From an uncultured Ulvibacter sp. (lineage in GTDB: Bacteria > Bacteroidota > Bacteroidia > Flavobacteriales > Flavobacteriaceae): a DNA stretch of 64,000 bases. A model generated the notes under the pieces. That model was not told the origin of the DNA, did no database searches, and worked only from the letters and a program-made list of their open reading frames with translations. This document shows, piece by piece, positions 1 through 7,927 of the stretch; the stretch's first letter is position 1, and every line of letters begins with the position of its first letter. Made by a program: the position numbers and the translations under genes. The stretch is from contig CALKCP010000014.1 of the NCBI GenBank assembly GCA_938083445.1, positions 1 to 64,000 of the forward strand. The letters run 5' to 3'.

Positions 1-1872
1 TTGGCAATTGGTTACCACCTAGATGAATTGAGTAATCAGATTACCAAATCTACGTCCGCCTTATTTGAGCCAACTTTAGATTATGTGATTGTGAAAATTC
101 CACGATGGAATTTCGACAAGTTTGAAGGTTCTGAAAGAACAATTGGTCTTCAAATGAAATCAGTTGGTGAAGTAATGGGTATTGGACGGTCTTTTCAAGA
201 AGCTTTACATAAAGCTACTCAGTCACTTGAAATTAAGCGCAATGGTTTAGGTGCAGATGGCAAGAGTTACAAGGACTATGAACAAATTCTTTACAAACTA
301 GAAAATGCAAGCTGGGATCGAGTTTTTGTTATTTATGACGCTATCCAGATAGGTATTCCACTTAGTAGAATTCACGAGATTACTAAAATTGATATGTGGT
401 TCCTTCGTCAATATGAGGAGTTATTTATGCTCGAAAAGGAAATCTCTAGATTTACTTTAGATACACTTCCAAGAGAATTATTATTAGAAGCCAAGCAAAA
501 GGGGTATGGCGACCGTCAAATAGCCCATATGTTGAAATGCTTGGAAAGTCAAGTGCACAAAAAACGCATCGAGTTTAACGTTCAGAGGGTATACAAATTA
601 GTTGACACCTGTGCGGCAGAATTTAAAGCACAAACGCCATATTATTATTCAACTTTTGAAAACGATATGGAAACTGCTGATGGAAAAGCCTATGCAGAAA
701 ATGACAGTATTGTTACAGCTAAGAAGAAAGTAATTGTATTAGGTTCTGGACCCAATAGAATTGGTCAAGGAATAGAGTTCGATTACTGTTGTGTACATGG
801 TGTTTTAGCCGCTTCGGAAATTGGATATGAGACCATCATGATTAATTGTAATCCAGAAACGGTTTCTACAGATTTCGACGTGGCAGATAAATTATATTTC
901 GAACCTATATTTTGGGAACATATTTATGATATCATACAGCATGAGAAACCTGAAGGTGTTATTGTTCAGTTAGGTGGTCAGACTGCATTAAAACTAGCTG
1001 AAAAATTAGATCGTTACGGAATTAAAGTCTTGGGTACAAGTTACAAATCACTTGATTTGGCGGAGGACCGAGGTAGTTTTTCTAATATTTTGAAAGATAT
1101 TAATATTCCTTATCCGGAGTTTGGAGTTGCGGAAACTACAGAAGAGGCGCTTGCTCTTTCAGATAAGTTGGACTTTCCGTTGCTTATTAGACCGTCTTAT
1201 GTTCTTGGGGGTCAAGGAATGAAAATTGTAATAAATAAAAAAGAATTGGAAGAGCATGTAGTTGATTTATTGCGTAAAATTCCAAATAACAAATTATTAC
1301 TAGACCACTACTTAGATGGAGCTATAGAGGCTGAGGCTGATGCCATTTGCGATGGTGAGAATGTATATATTATCGGTATCATGGAGCATATAGAGCCCTG
1401 CGGTATTCACTCCGGTGACTCTAATGCAACCCTCCCTCCATTTAATTTGGGAGAGTTTGTGATGCAACAAATTAAAGACCATACAAAAAATATAGCGTTA
1501 GCTCTAAATACAGTTGGTTTGATTAATGTTCAGTTTGCTATAAAAGATGATATGGTATACATAATTGAAGCAAATCCAAGAGCTTCTAGAACCGTTCCAT
1601 TTATAGCAAAAGCATATGGCGAGCCTTATGTAAACTATGCTACGAAAGTTATGTTGGGTCATAGCAAAGTAACTGACTTTGATTTTAAGCCAAAATTAGA
1701 GGGGTATGCTATCAAGCAGCCTGTTTTTAGTTTCGATAAGTTCCGTAATGTGAATAAGCAGTTGGGACCTGAAATGAAAAGCACCGGTGAAAGCATCTTG
1801 TTTATTGACAGTCTCAAGGACGACGCATTCTACGAATTGTATGCTCGTAGAAAAATGTACTTAAGTAAATAA
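1..1872 (+). CDS. carB: Carbamoyl-phosphate synthase large subunit, 3' part (partial at left edge)
   Basis: Large subunit of carbamoyl-phosphate synthase, which makes carbamoyl phosphate from bicarbonate, glutamine-derived ammonia and two ATP for pyrimidine and arginine synthesis in the cytosol. The frame runs in from outside the window, so the leading TTG is not a real start. Visible are the tail of the first synthetase half, the oligomerisation region (about residues 80-220 of this fragment) and the second half with GSGPNRIGQGIEFDY (near 250), RPSYVLGGQGMKI (near 400) and EANPRASRTVPF (near 525). The chain ends just after the second MKSTGES motif, so the C-terminal MGS-like regulatory domain of E. 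coli CarB appears absent. Identity is certain; the missing domain is inferred from the position of the end. Confidence 0.97.
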   Translation: MAIGYHLDELSNQITKSTSALFEPTLDYVIVKIPRWNFDKFEGSERTIGLQMKSVGEVMGIGRSFQEALHKATQSLEIKRNGLGADGKSYKDYEQILYKLENASWDRVFVIYDAIQIGIPLSRIHEITKIDMWFLRQYEELFMLEKEISRFTLDTLPRELLLEAKQKGYGDRQIAHMLKCLESQVHKKRIEFNVQRVYKLVDTCAAEFKAQTPYYYSTFENDMETADGKAYAENDSIVTAKKKVIVLGSGPNRIGQGIEFDYCCVHGVLAASEIGYETIMINCNPETVSTDFDVADKLYFEPIFWEHIYDIIQHEKPEGVIVQLGGQTALKLAEKLDRYGIKVLGTSYKSLDLAEDRGSFSNILKDINIPYPEFGVAETTEEALALSDKLDFPLLIRPSYVLGGQGMKIVINKKELEEHVVDLLRKIPNNKLLLDHYLDGAIEAEADAICDGENVYIIGIMEHIEPCGIHSGDSNATLPPFNLGEFVMQQIKDHTKNIALALNTVGLINVQFAIKDDMVYIIEANPRASRTVPFIAKAYGEPYVNYATKVMLGHSKVTDFDFKPKLEGYAIKQPVFSFDKFRNVNKQLGPEMKSTGESILFIDSLKDDAFYELYARRKMYLSK

Positions 1873-2118
1873 CGAGCATTTTACAAAAGGCGGGGTTTTT
1901 TTCACTCGTTGACGTGAAGTATGTAGCACAAAATTGTTTCACCTTTACACTATAAATAACAATAGCGACTTGCTGATGAATCATTATATCTAATGGAAGT
2001 TGCAATTTCCATACGTTAAATGGTAGGATTTTTTTACGAAAATTTGTTTTATAGTTAGTTTCTAAGATATTTCTGTTATTTTTATTTTTTAACTTTTGCA
2101 TACAATAAATAAAAATCA

Positions 2119-2640
2119 ATGCACTCTTATCTCCTTTTAGGATGTTTTTTGTTCCTTTCGATCACTGCGATTGGACAAGATGTTTTTGACCTTTCAAGAA
2201 CAGGAGATGCGGCGGCGTTGGAAACATTTAATAAAACAAACCCGGACAGTTTTAATATTGAAAACGATCAGGGCTATACCCCTTTAATGTTAGCTGCGTA
2301 TCATGGAAATGTTCAGGCTGCCACGTATTTGGTAGCACATGGCGCCGAGCTTAATGGAGAAAGTAAGTACGGGACGCCTATTATGGCCGCAGCTATAAAA
2401 GGCAATAAAGAGATAGTTGGTTTGCTTTTATCTCAAGGTGCCGACCTCAATAAGGCTGATTCAAATGGAACAACGGCCTTGCTGTATGCATCGATATTTA
2501 GCCTAAATGACATTGCCGAAGTTCTTCTTAATGGGGGAGCTAATCCTGCCTTAAAAGATAGCAAAGGAAATACTGCCTTAGATTATGCGATATTAACTCA
2601 AAATGAAACTTTAATTAAACTATTAAATCTATACCAATGA
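2119..2640 (+). CDS. Exported ankyrin-repeat protein
   Basis: A 173-aa protein with a signal peptide (hydrophobic residues 3-19, likely cut near AIGQ) followed by three or four ankyrin repeats, seen as GYTPLMLAAYHGN (about 54), YGTPIMAAAIKGN (about 87) and GTTALLYASIFSL (about 120), ending in a shortened last repeat. Ankyrin repeats bind proteins, so a periplasmic adaptor role is plausible, but no partner can be read from the sequence. It is the first gene of a six-gene operon; its stop overlaps the next start (ATGA at 2637-2640). A weak promoter-like TAACTTTTG lies at 2090-2098. Partner and exact role unknown. Confidence 0.85.
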   Translation: MHSYLLLGCFLFLSITAIGQDVFDLSRTGDAAALETFNKTNPDSFNIENDQGYTPLMLAAYHGNVQAATYLVAHGAELNGESKYGTPIMAAAIKGNKEIVGLLLSQGADLNKADSNGTTALLYASIFSLNDIAEVLLNGGANPALKDSKGNTALDYAILTQNETLIKLLNLYQ

Positions 2641-3404
2641 AAAAAATTACACTACTTTTTGTCTTATTAGGAGGTCTATGTTCAATCTATGCGCAAACTG
2701 TTAGCACAGGGACTTTAGTCCTACAGTCAAGCATTGATTATACGGGAGAAGTCTTGATTGATGATACAACGGTAACCATTACGCTTTCTGGACCAGATAA
2801 TCTATGGCTCGGATTAGGATTCGGAGTCAATACTATGACTAGCGGCGGGGATGTTGTTACCTATGACGCAACAGGGTTTAACGATCGTCAATTTTTGGGT
2901 GTAGGAGTTCCTCCAACAGGCGACACGCAAGATTGGACGGTTTCATCGAATACAGTGAGTGCGGGAGTGCGCACTTTAGTGGCAACCCGCGACCTTGTTG
3001 GGAGTGACACAACCGATTTTACTTTTGATAATACAGCAGCCAGCATTAGTTTAGTTTGGGCTCGTGGAAACAATACCGATGTGTTTGGTAATCATGGGCA
3101 AGGCAATAGAGGGGCTATAGCAGTAGATTTGAATCCTGTGTTAAGTGTTAATGATGCGAATTTAGCGAGTAGTCTTTCAATTTTCCCAGTTCCTGCCAGC
3201 GAATTGGTTACCATTTCAATGGGTGCTTTTGAATTTGAAAATGCTTCAATGGAAATTTATTCGATGCTAGGACAACTGGTGCAAAATCAAAAAATAGACA
3301 ATAAAAGCACTATTGTAAATATTTCTGCGCTATCGAAGGGAATTTACATCTTAAACGTATCTACCGAGAATGGGTTTGCTACGGCAAAGATAATAAAGGA
3401 ATAA
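2637..3404 (+). CDS. Secreted DOMON-like protein with T9SS C-terminal sorting domain
   Basis: 255 aa. A signal peptide (1-19, ending YAQ) precedes a beta-rich domain (about 25-165) that reads like a DOMON domain: WLGLGFG, then NTMTSGGDVVTYD, then LVWARG and NHGQGNRGA. In haem-binding DOMON domains one Met and one His in these two regions ligate b-type haem; Met67 and His153 are the candidates here. Residues about 180-255 form a type IX secretion sorting domain (LSIFPVPASELVTI, IYSMLGQLV, LSKGIYILNV, KIIKE), so the protein should cross the outer membrane and be attached or released. It overlaps the ankyrin gene by 4 bp and precedes a cytochrome-like lipoprotein. Haem binding is inference; the sorting domain is clear. 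Confidence 0.85.
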   Translation: MKKITLLFVLLGGLCSIYAQTVSTGTLVLQSSIDYTGEVLIDDTTVTITLSGPDNLWLGLGFGVNTMTSGGDVVTYDATGFNDRQFLGVGVPPTGDTQDWTVSSNTVSAGVRTLVATRDLVGSDTTDFTFDNTAASISLVWARGNNTDVFGNHGQGNRGAIAVDLNPVLSVNDANLASSLSIFPVPASELVTISMGAFEFENASMEIYSMLGQLVQNQKIDNKSTIVNISALSKGIYILNVSTENGFATAKIIKE

Positions 3405-3416
3405 AACGACTTTTTT

Positions 3417-3785
3417 ATGAATAAATTAGTTCCATTTATAGCAATGACCTTCTTGCTAATTATTGGATGTACCACGAGCACTTATGATGATATTGAACCT
3501 GAAGATCAAGAAGGAGGTCTCGAACTTGTGGTATATGCAGATGTAAAAATGATTATCGATAATGCCTGCGTTAATTGTCATTCAAGTCCTCCTCAAAATG
3601 GAGCTCCTATGCCTTTAACCGTATTTATGGATGTGAAAGCAGCGGTTGAAACTCGAGGGTTGTTAGATCGAATTAGCAGAAACGAAGGAGCTGGGGGTTT
3701 AATGCCAGTGGGAGGACCGAGATTACCGCAAGCCAATATCGATTTGTTAGTTCAATGGAACGAGGATGGCTTACTTGAAAATTAA
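3417..3785 (+). CDS. Mono-haem c-type cytochrome-like lipoprotein
   Basis: 122 aa. The lipobox LIIGC makes Cys18 the lipidated residue, so it should sit on a membrane facing the periplasm or the surface. One haem-attachment motif, CVNCH (51-55), is followed by a short P-rich loop and AGGLMPVGGPRLPQ (about 92-105), a layout typical of small lipoproteins in which Met96 could be the distal haem ligand. The C-terminal QANIDLLVQWNEDGLLEN matches the last helix common in such proteins. It lies 12 bp after the DOMON-T9SS gene and 12 bp before the YceI gene, so a shared redox task is likely. Haem would be attached by the Ccs system encoded at 56.8 kb. Confidence 0.86.
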   Translation: MNKLVPFIAMTFLLIIGCTTSTYDDIEPEDQEGGLELVVYADVKMIIDNACVNCHSSPPQNGAPMPLTVFMDVKAAVETRGLLDRISRNEGAGGLMPVGGPRLPQANIDLLVQWNEDGLLEN

Positions 3786-3797
3786 ATTCAATCGAAG

Positions 3798-4352
3798 ATG
3801 AAATTTCGAAAAGCAATTATACTTATTTTATGTTTCTTTCCCATAGTTGTTATATCTCAGGGAAGATATATTACAAAAACAGGAGAAATTAATTTTGAAG
3901 CCTCGGTGCCGTCCTTCGAAGAAGTGAAAGCTAAAAACAGTAATGTTAGTGCTATTTTGAATAGTGACAATGGCGAATTCGCTACGTTGGCTCTTATGAA
4001 GGGTTTCCGCTTTAAAGTAGCGTTAATGGAAGAGCATTTTAACGAAAATTATATTGAGTCTTCAAAATTTCCAAAGGCTACCTTTAAAGGAAAACTAATA
4101 AATTTTAACCTTTCAGCACTTTCGGAAGAGGCTAAAGAGTTTGTTGTAGTTGGCGAAATTAAAATGCATGGAATAGATAAGTTCGTAGAATTACCCGCGA
4201 CATTATCTATTGTTAATAATACCATTTTGATGAAATTACAGTTTACGCTGAGACCCGAAGATTTCAACATTGAAATTCCTAAGATTGTTAGCAGCAAAAT
4301 TGCTGAGGAAATAGATGTAATAGCCAATTATTACCTTACAAAATCCAATTAA
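3798..4352 (+). CDS. YceI-family periplasmic protein
   Basis: 184 aa with a signal peptide (1-20, ending VISQG). The mature part has the pattern of the YceI lipocalin-like fold: TKTGEINFEASVP near the start, then LMKGFRFKVALMEEHFNENY, SSKFPKATFKG, GEIKMHGIDKFVELPATL and the final LRPEDFNIEIPK. YceI proteins bind long isoprenoid or amphiphilic molecules in a beta-barrel, and some work next to cytochromes b or c. It is the fourth gene of the operon with 12 and 9 bp to its neighbours. The ligand cannot be read from the sequence; a quinone or polyprenoid is a reasonable guess in this haem-rich context. Confidence 0.9.
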   Translation: MKFRKAIILILCFFPIVVISQGRYITKTGEINFEASVPSFEEVKAKNSNVSAILNSDNGEFATLALMKGFRFKVALMEEHFNENYIESSKFPKATFKGKLINFNLSALSEEAKEFVVVGEIKMHGIDKFVELPATLSIVNNTILMKLQFTLRPEDFNIEIPKIVSSKIAEEIDVIANYYLTKSN

Positions 4353-4361
4353 CAGCCACGT

Positions 4362-4739
4362 ATGACTCAAAGAAGACGATTCCTTTTATTGATCAGCTCA
4401 CTCGCCATGATTGGTTATTTTGGTTATACATACATGTATAAAGACCATAGAGATATAAAGACAGAAGTTTCGGAAATTGAAATTGTGGCCCCTTATTTAT
4501 TGGAAAGGTTTAAAAATGATGATGGCAACGACCTTTTAAATAAGACCATTACCGTAACAGGAACAATAACTCAAGTAGCGTCGAAAGTTATTACAATTGA
4601 CTCGAATGTTCATTGCAGTTTCGCTACCGAATTGACTGGCGTCAAAAATGGTGATATTATTATAATTAAAGGCAGGTGTATTGGGTATGACGACTTGTTT
4701 GAAATAGTAAAATTAGATCAGTGCACGATAATTAAATAA
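4362..4739 (+). CDS. Membrane-anchored OB-fold protein (tRNA_anti-like family)
   Basis: 125 aa. A basic start (MTQRRR) and one hydrophobic stretch (about 7-24) form an uncleaved anchor or signal peptide. The rest, from about residue 38, is a small OB-fold domain: LLERFKNDDGNDLLNKTITVTGTI, VHCSFATELTGVKNGDIIIIKGRC, FEIVKLDQCTIIK. This pattern is that of the exported tRNA_anti-like proteins common in Bacteroidota, whose function is not established despite the name. It sits between YceI and DUF5777 genes with gaps of 9 bp, so it is part of the same envelope operon. No catalytic residues are evident. Confidence 0.75.
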   Translation: MTQRRRFLLLISSLAMIGYFGYTYMYKDHRDIKTEVSEIEIVAPYLLERFKNDDGNDLLNKTITVTGTITQVASKVITIDSNVHCSFATELTGVKNGDIIIIKGRCIGYDDLFEIVKLDQCTIIK

Positions 4740-4748
4740 ATTTCTAAA

Positions 4749-5633
4749 ATGAATAAAATCACCTTAATATTTCTTCTGTTTCCTATCTTTATGTTCGCTC
4801 AAGATGATTTGTTAAATGATCTTGAAAGTGATGTCGTGCAAGACAATACAGTGATTGCAACTTTCAAGGGGCTTAAAATTGTAAATTTTGAATCTACAAA
4901 ATTAGCAAGTAGCAAGGATTTATTTCTAGTAATTGCACACAGATTTGGGTCTGTGAAATATGGTTTCGACGACTTTTTTGGATTGGATAATGCAGTTACC
5001 CAAATTAAATTTATTTATGGTGTTAATGAATGGTTGAATATAGGTGTAGCGCGAAGTTCATACACCAAAAAGTATGGGGTGCATGCAAAGTATAGATTGT
5101 TACAGCAGCGAAAGGATGGCTTTTTAGTGTCTGTAGTCGGATATAACTTGATTACTGCGAATACTTCTTTGGAAGCAGATCAATTTCCTAATATAGATTT
5201 TAGTGACAGACTTACCTATACTTCTCAAATTCTAATAGCTCGAAAATTTAGCGAATCATTCTCATTTCTAATAGCACCAACGTATATTCATGAAAACCTG
5301 GCAACGAGGAGCAGAGAAGTTATGGATGATGGAACTACTATAAATTATGACGAAGATCATAATCAATATGCTGTAGGTTTTGGGGGGAGATATAAACTTT
5401 CTAAGCGATGGAGTTTAAATGTTGACTATGGTTTACATTTAAATCGAAACAAGAATTCCAATTTTAGAAATCCATTTTCTGTTGGGTTCGATTTGGAAAC
5501 TGGAGGTCATGTTTTTCAAATGCATTTTACAAATGCACAGGCGATGTTTGACGAGGGGTATATTGTGAATGCACAAGGAGATTGGAGCACAGGAGATATC
5601 TTCTTTGGTTTCAACCTGAGTCGTGTGTTTTAA
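4749..5633 (+). CDS. DUF5777-family outer-membrane beta-barrel protein
   Basis: 294 aa. Signal peptide 1-18 (ending MFAQ). The mature protein starts with ATFKGLKIVNFESTKL, then AHRFGSVKYGFDDFFGLDNAV and alternating amphipathic strands (IGVARSSYTKKYGVHAKYRLL, YTSQILIARKFSESFSFLI, YAVGFGGRYKLSKRWSLNVDYGL), ending in an aromatic strand GDIFFGFNLSRVF typical of outer-membrane barrels. I recognise this as the DUF5777 family, with no established function. It is the last gene of the operon that begins with the ankyrin gene. An outer-membrane channel or anchoring partner for the upstream redox proteins is a guess from context only. Confidence 0.82.
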   Translation: MNKITLIFLLFPIFMFAQDDLLNDLESDVVQDNTVIATFKGLKIVNFESTKLASSKDLFLVIAHRFGSVKYGFDDFFGLDNAVTQIKFIYGVNEWLNIGVARSSYTKKYGVHAKYRLLQQRKDGFLVSVVGYNLITANTSLEADQFPNIDFSDRLTYTSQILIARKFSESFSFLIAPTYIHENLATRSREVMDDGTTINYDEDHNQYAVGFGGRYKLSKRWSLNVDYGLHLNRNKNSNFRNPFSVGFDLETGGHVFQMHFTNAQAMFDEGYIVNAQGDWSTGDIFFGFNLSRVF

Positions 5634-5716
5634 CTTTGAACCCTAAAAAAGCATCTGTTCTAGGATCAACTTTCTAGGACTATTATAAGATAGGAAACAA
5701 AGAAAATCGGACAGCG

Positions 5717-7036
5717 TTAATTCTCTTCCTCTGCTTTTTTAAGCAGCTTTTCACTAATCTGTTTGCTAGCCTTAGATCCAAGTTTTTTTAATCTTTCGAC
5801 ACGCGTAATTAGATTGCCTTTTCCAGTGAGCTTCACCATCGTACTATCGTAAGATCCTTTTACAGTGTTTAATTGATTTCCAACCTTCAGGAGGTCATCG
5901 GTTAGGTTTACAAACTGATCGTAAAGCCTGCCTGCTTGCGTGGCAATCTCAATAGCATTTTGTTGCTGTTTTTCATTATTCCACATACTATCAACTGTGC
6001 GCAATGTTGCTAATAGTGTTGTGGGTGTAACGATTACGATATTCTTCTCGAAGGCCAAATTATATAGATTGTTGTCTTTGTTTAGTGCAATGGCGAAGGC
6101 TGGTTCGATAGGTATAAATAATAAGACAAAATCAGGGCTTTCAATTTCATAGATATCGTGATATTTCTTTTCGCTTAGTTGTTCAATATGTCTTTTTATA
6201 GACGCTATGTGCTCTTTTAGGAATTTTTCTTGCAAGTCTTGGTCGTCTTCGTTTACATACCGCTCATAAGAAATAAGGGATACTTTTGAATCGATTACCA
6301 TCTTCTTGTCGTCAGGAAGGTGCAAAACAACGTCGGGTAGGATGCGCTTTCCGTCATTTGTAACATGGCTTTCTTGCACAAAGTATTCTCTGTCTTTTTC
6401 TAACCCACTCTTTTCTAAAACACGCTCCAAGACCAATTCGCCCCAATTCCCTTGTATTTTATTATCACCTTTCAAGGCGTTCGTTAAATTAACGGCCTCT
6501 TTACTCATTTGTTCATTGAGTTCTTTTAGACCAATAATCTGTTGCCGCAGCATCGCATGTCGGGAGATACTCTCTTTATGGCTCTCATCCACCTTTTTTT
6601 CAAAACTTTCAATCTTTAGCTGAAGTGGTTTTAGTATGCCGTCAAGATTTTCCTTGTTTTGCTTCGTGAATTTTTCTGATTTACTTTCTAGGATCCGGTT
6701 AGCGAGTACTTCAAATTCGTGGGTAAACTTCTCCTGTAGTTTCTCAACTTCTACTTTTTGTTCTTTGAGCTTTTGTTCTAAGTTTTTAAATTCAGTATTA
6801 CTTGTAGCGAGTTCGACCTCCAGTAAATTCTTTTCTTTTCGAATAGCATCACGCTCAGTCACGGTGATTTCAAATCGCTCGTGTAATTTCTCTTCTTGCG
6901 TCTTAGATAGCCTCAGGCGTTCTTCCATTTTACTGGTTTCAGACTTGCTTTTTAAACGAGCAATTAAGTTTCCAATAAAGGCCCCTATTGATAGTGATAT
7001 CGCCGCTAGAAGTAAAAAGAGAAAGGTTTCGTTCAT
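5717..7036 (-). CDS. rmuC: DNA recombination protein RmuC
   Basis: 439 aa. One N-terminal membrane segment (about 4-24), a long coiled coil (about 28-190, rich in E, K and L) and the RmuC domain (about 190-410) with GNWGELVLERVLEKSGL, LPDVVLHLPDDKKMVIDSKVSL and VIVTPTTLLATLRTVDSMW. RmuC is nuclease-like and limits inversions and rearrangements at short inverted repeats in E. coli; the DxxxxxxDxK-type residues in DVVLHLPDDKKMVIDSK fit a PD-(D/E)XK-like core. It points towards the DUF5777 gene (convergent, 83 bp between) and stands alone on its strand, 96 bp upstream of the btuD stop. Membrane anchoring follows from the first helix. Confidence 0.95.
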   Translation of the reverse strand: MNETFLFLLLAAISLSIGAFIGNLIARLKSKSETSKMEERLRLSKTQEEKLHERFEITVTERDAIRKEKNLLEVELATSNTEFKNLEQKLKEQKVEVEKLQEKFTHEFEVLANRILESKSEKFTKQNKENLDGILKPLQLKIESFEKKVDESHKESISRHAMLRQQIIGLKELNEQMSKEAVNLTNALKGDNKIQGNWGELVLERVLEKSGLEKDREYFVQESHVTNDGKRILPDVVLHLPDDKKMVIDSKVSLISYERYVNEDDQDLQEKFLKEHIASIKRHIEQLSEKKYHDIYEIESPDFVLLFIPIEPAFAIALNKDNNLYNLAFEKNIVIVTPTTLLATLRTVDSMWNNEKQQQNAIEIATQAGRLYDQFVNLTDDLLKVGNQLNTVKGSYDSTMVKLTGKGNLITRVERLKKLGSKASKQISEKLLKKAEEEN

Positions 7037-7132
7037 AATAAATACTATTAGAAGGGTTTTATAATTAGTTAGGGCGATACCTAGGTCAATTCTATGTAAA
7101 TATACTAACTCTTAGAAAAATTCAATTTGTGT

Positions 7133-7927
7133 TTAGTCTTTTATGATAAAGCGTCCTGTTTCAGAATCAAAATGAATCATTTCTTCGGGAAATAGCGTAT
7201 CGAATCTTCCCGCTTTAATTAAGTCTTTAGGGGTTTCAAAATAAGTAGCTTTTGGTGTCATCACAATCATTTTATCACTAAGTTGAATCGCTAAATCAAT
7301 TTCATGCGTAGAAAAAAGAATGGTCTTATTGTTTTTTGCAGCTAAGTTTTTTAACAGCTTTAAAATTGAAGCCCGATGAAATAGATCAAGGTGGGTGGTA
7401 GGCTCGTCTAAAATAATAACTGGAGTGTCTTGCGCCAAGGCTCTAGCGATGTATACACGTTGCAATTGTCCGTCACTAAGTTCAAAGCATTTTGTGTCGA
7501 AAAGATCCATGGTGTTAGTAGCTTCCAAGGCACGTGTGACTATTTTTTTATCGGCTGAGGAAAGACTTCCCATCCAATTGGTGTAGGGCTGTCGTCCTAA
7601 GGAGACCAATTCTAAAACGGTTAGGTTTTTGGATGCTGGCGTTTCCGTAAGAACAACACTCACATAATTCGCTCGTTGCAGTGATGTATAGCTATTGAGG
7701 TTTTTATCGTTAAGCTGAATAGCGCCATTAATTAAAGGCTGCATGCCTGATAATGTTCGTAACAAGGTCGATTTTCCGATTCCGTTCGTTCCCACTAGAG
7801 CAATAAGTTCCCCTTCAGCTAGTTGAAAGTTAATATTGGATGAAATAATATCTGCCTTTTTCTTTCTGAAATATCCGACGGTCAATTTCTTTGCAGCGAG
7901 CACTATATGTTTGCTTTCCGAAGTCAT
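7133..7927 (-). CDS. btuD: Cobalamin (FecCD-type) ABC transporter ATP-binding protein
   Basis: 264 aa ATPase of a metal-chelate/vitamin B12 importer. Walker A ALVGTNGIGKSTLL (about 42-55), Q-loop region near SLGRQPYTNW, signature LSDGQLQRVYIARAL (about 148), Walker B VIILDEPTTHLDL (about 168) and the H-loop LFSTHEIDLA are all intact. It overlaps the permease gene by one base (TAATG), so the two are translationally coupled. B12 rather than iron-siderophore as substrate is inferred from the divergent receptor gene behind a cobalamin riboswitch. The symbol is assigned by context. Confidence 0.9.
   Translation of the reverse strand: MTSESKHIVLAAKKLTVGYFRKKKADIISSNINFQLAEGELIALVGTNGIGKSTLLRTLSGMQPLINGAIQLNDKNLNSYTSLQRANYVSVVLTETPASKNLTVLELVSLGRQPYTNWMGSLSSADKKIVTRALEATNTMDLFDTKCFELSDGQLQRVYIARALAQDTPVIILDEPTTHLDLFHRASILKLLKNLAAKNNKTILFSTHEIDLAIQLSDKMIVMTPKATYFETPKDLIKAGRFDTLFPEEMIHFDSETGRFIIKD

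Noticed and set aside
1814-2119. 101-aa minus-strand ORF after carB
   Set aside because: Overlaps the end of carB and the upstream region of the ankyrin gene; composition is not protein-like and no start signal is seen.
5640-5690. TTCTAGGA repeats as a terminator
   Set aside because: The two copies are direct, not inverted, so no hairpin forms.
6306-7064. Plus-strand ORFs of 105 and 142 aa opposite rmuC
   Set aside because: Antisense frames of the coiled-coil part, rich in S, F and C as usual for shadows of K/E-rich genes.
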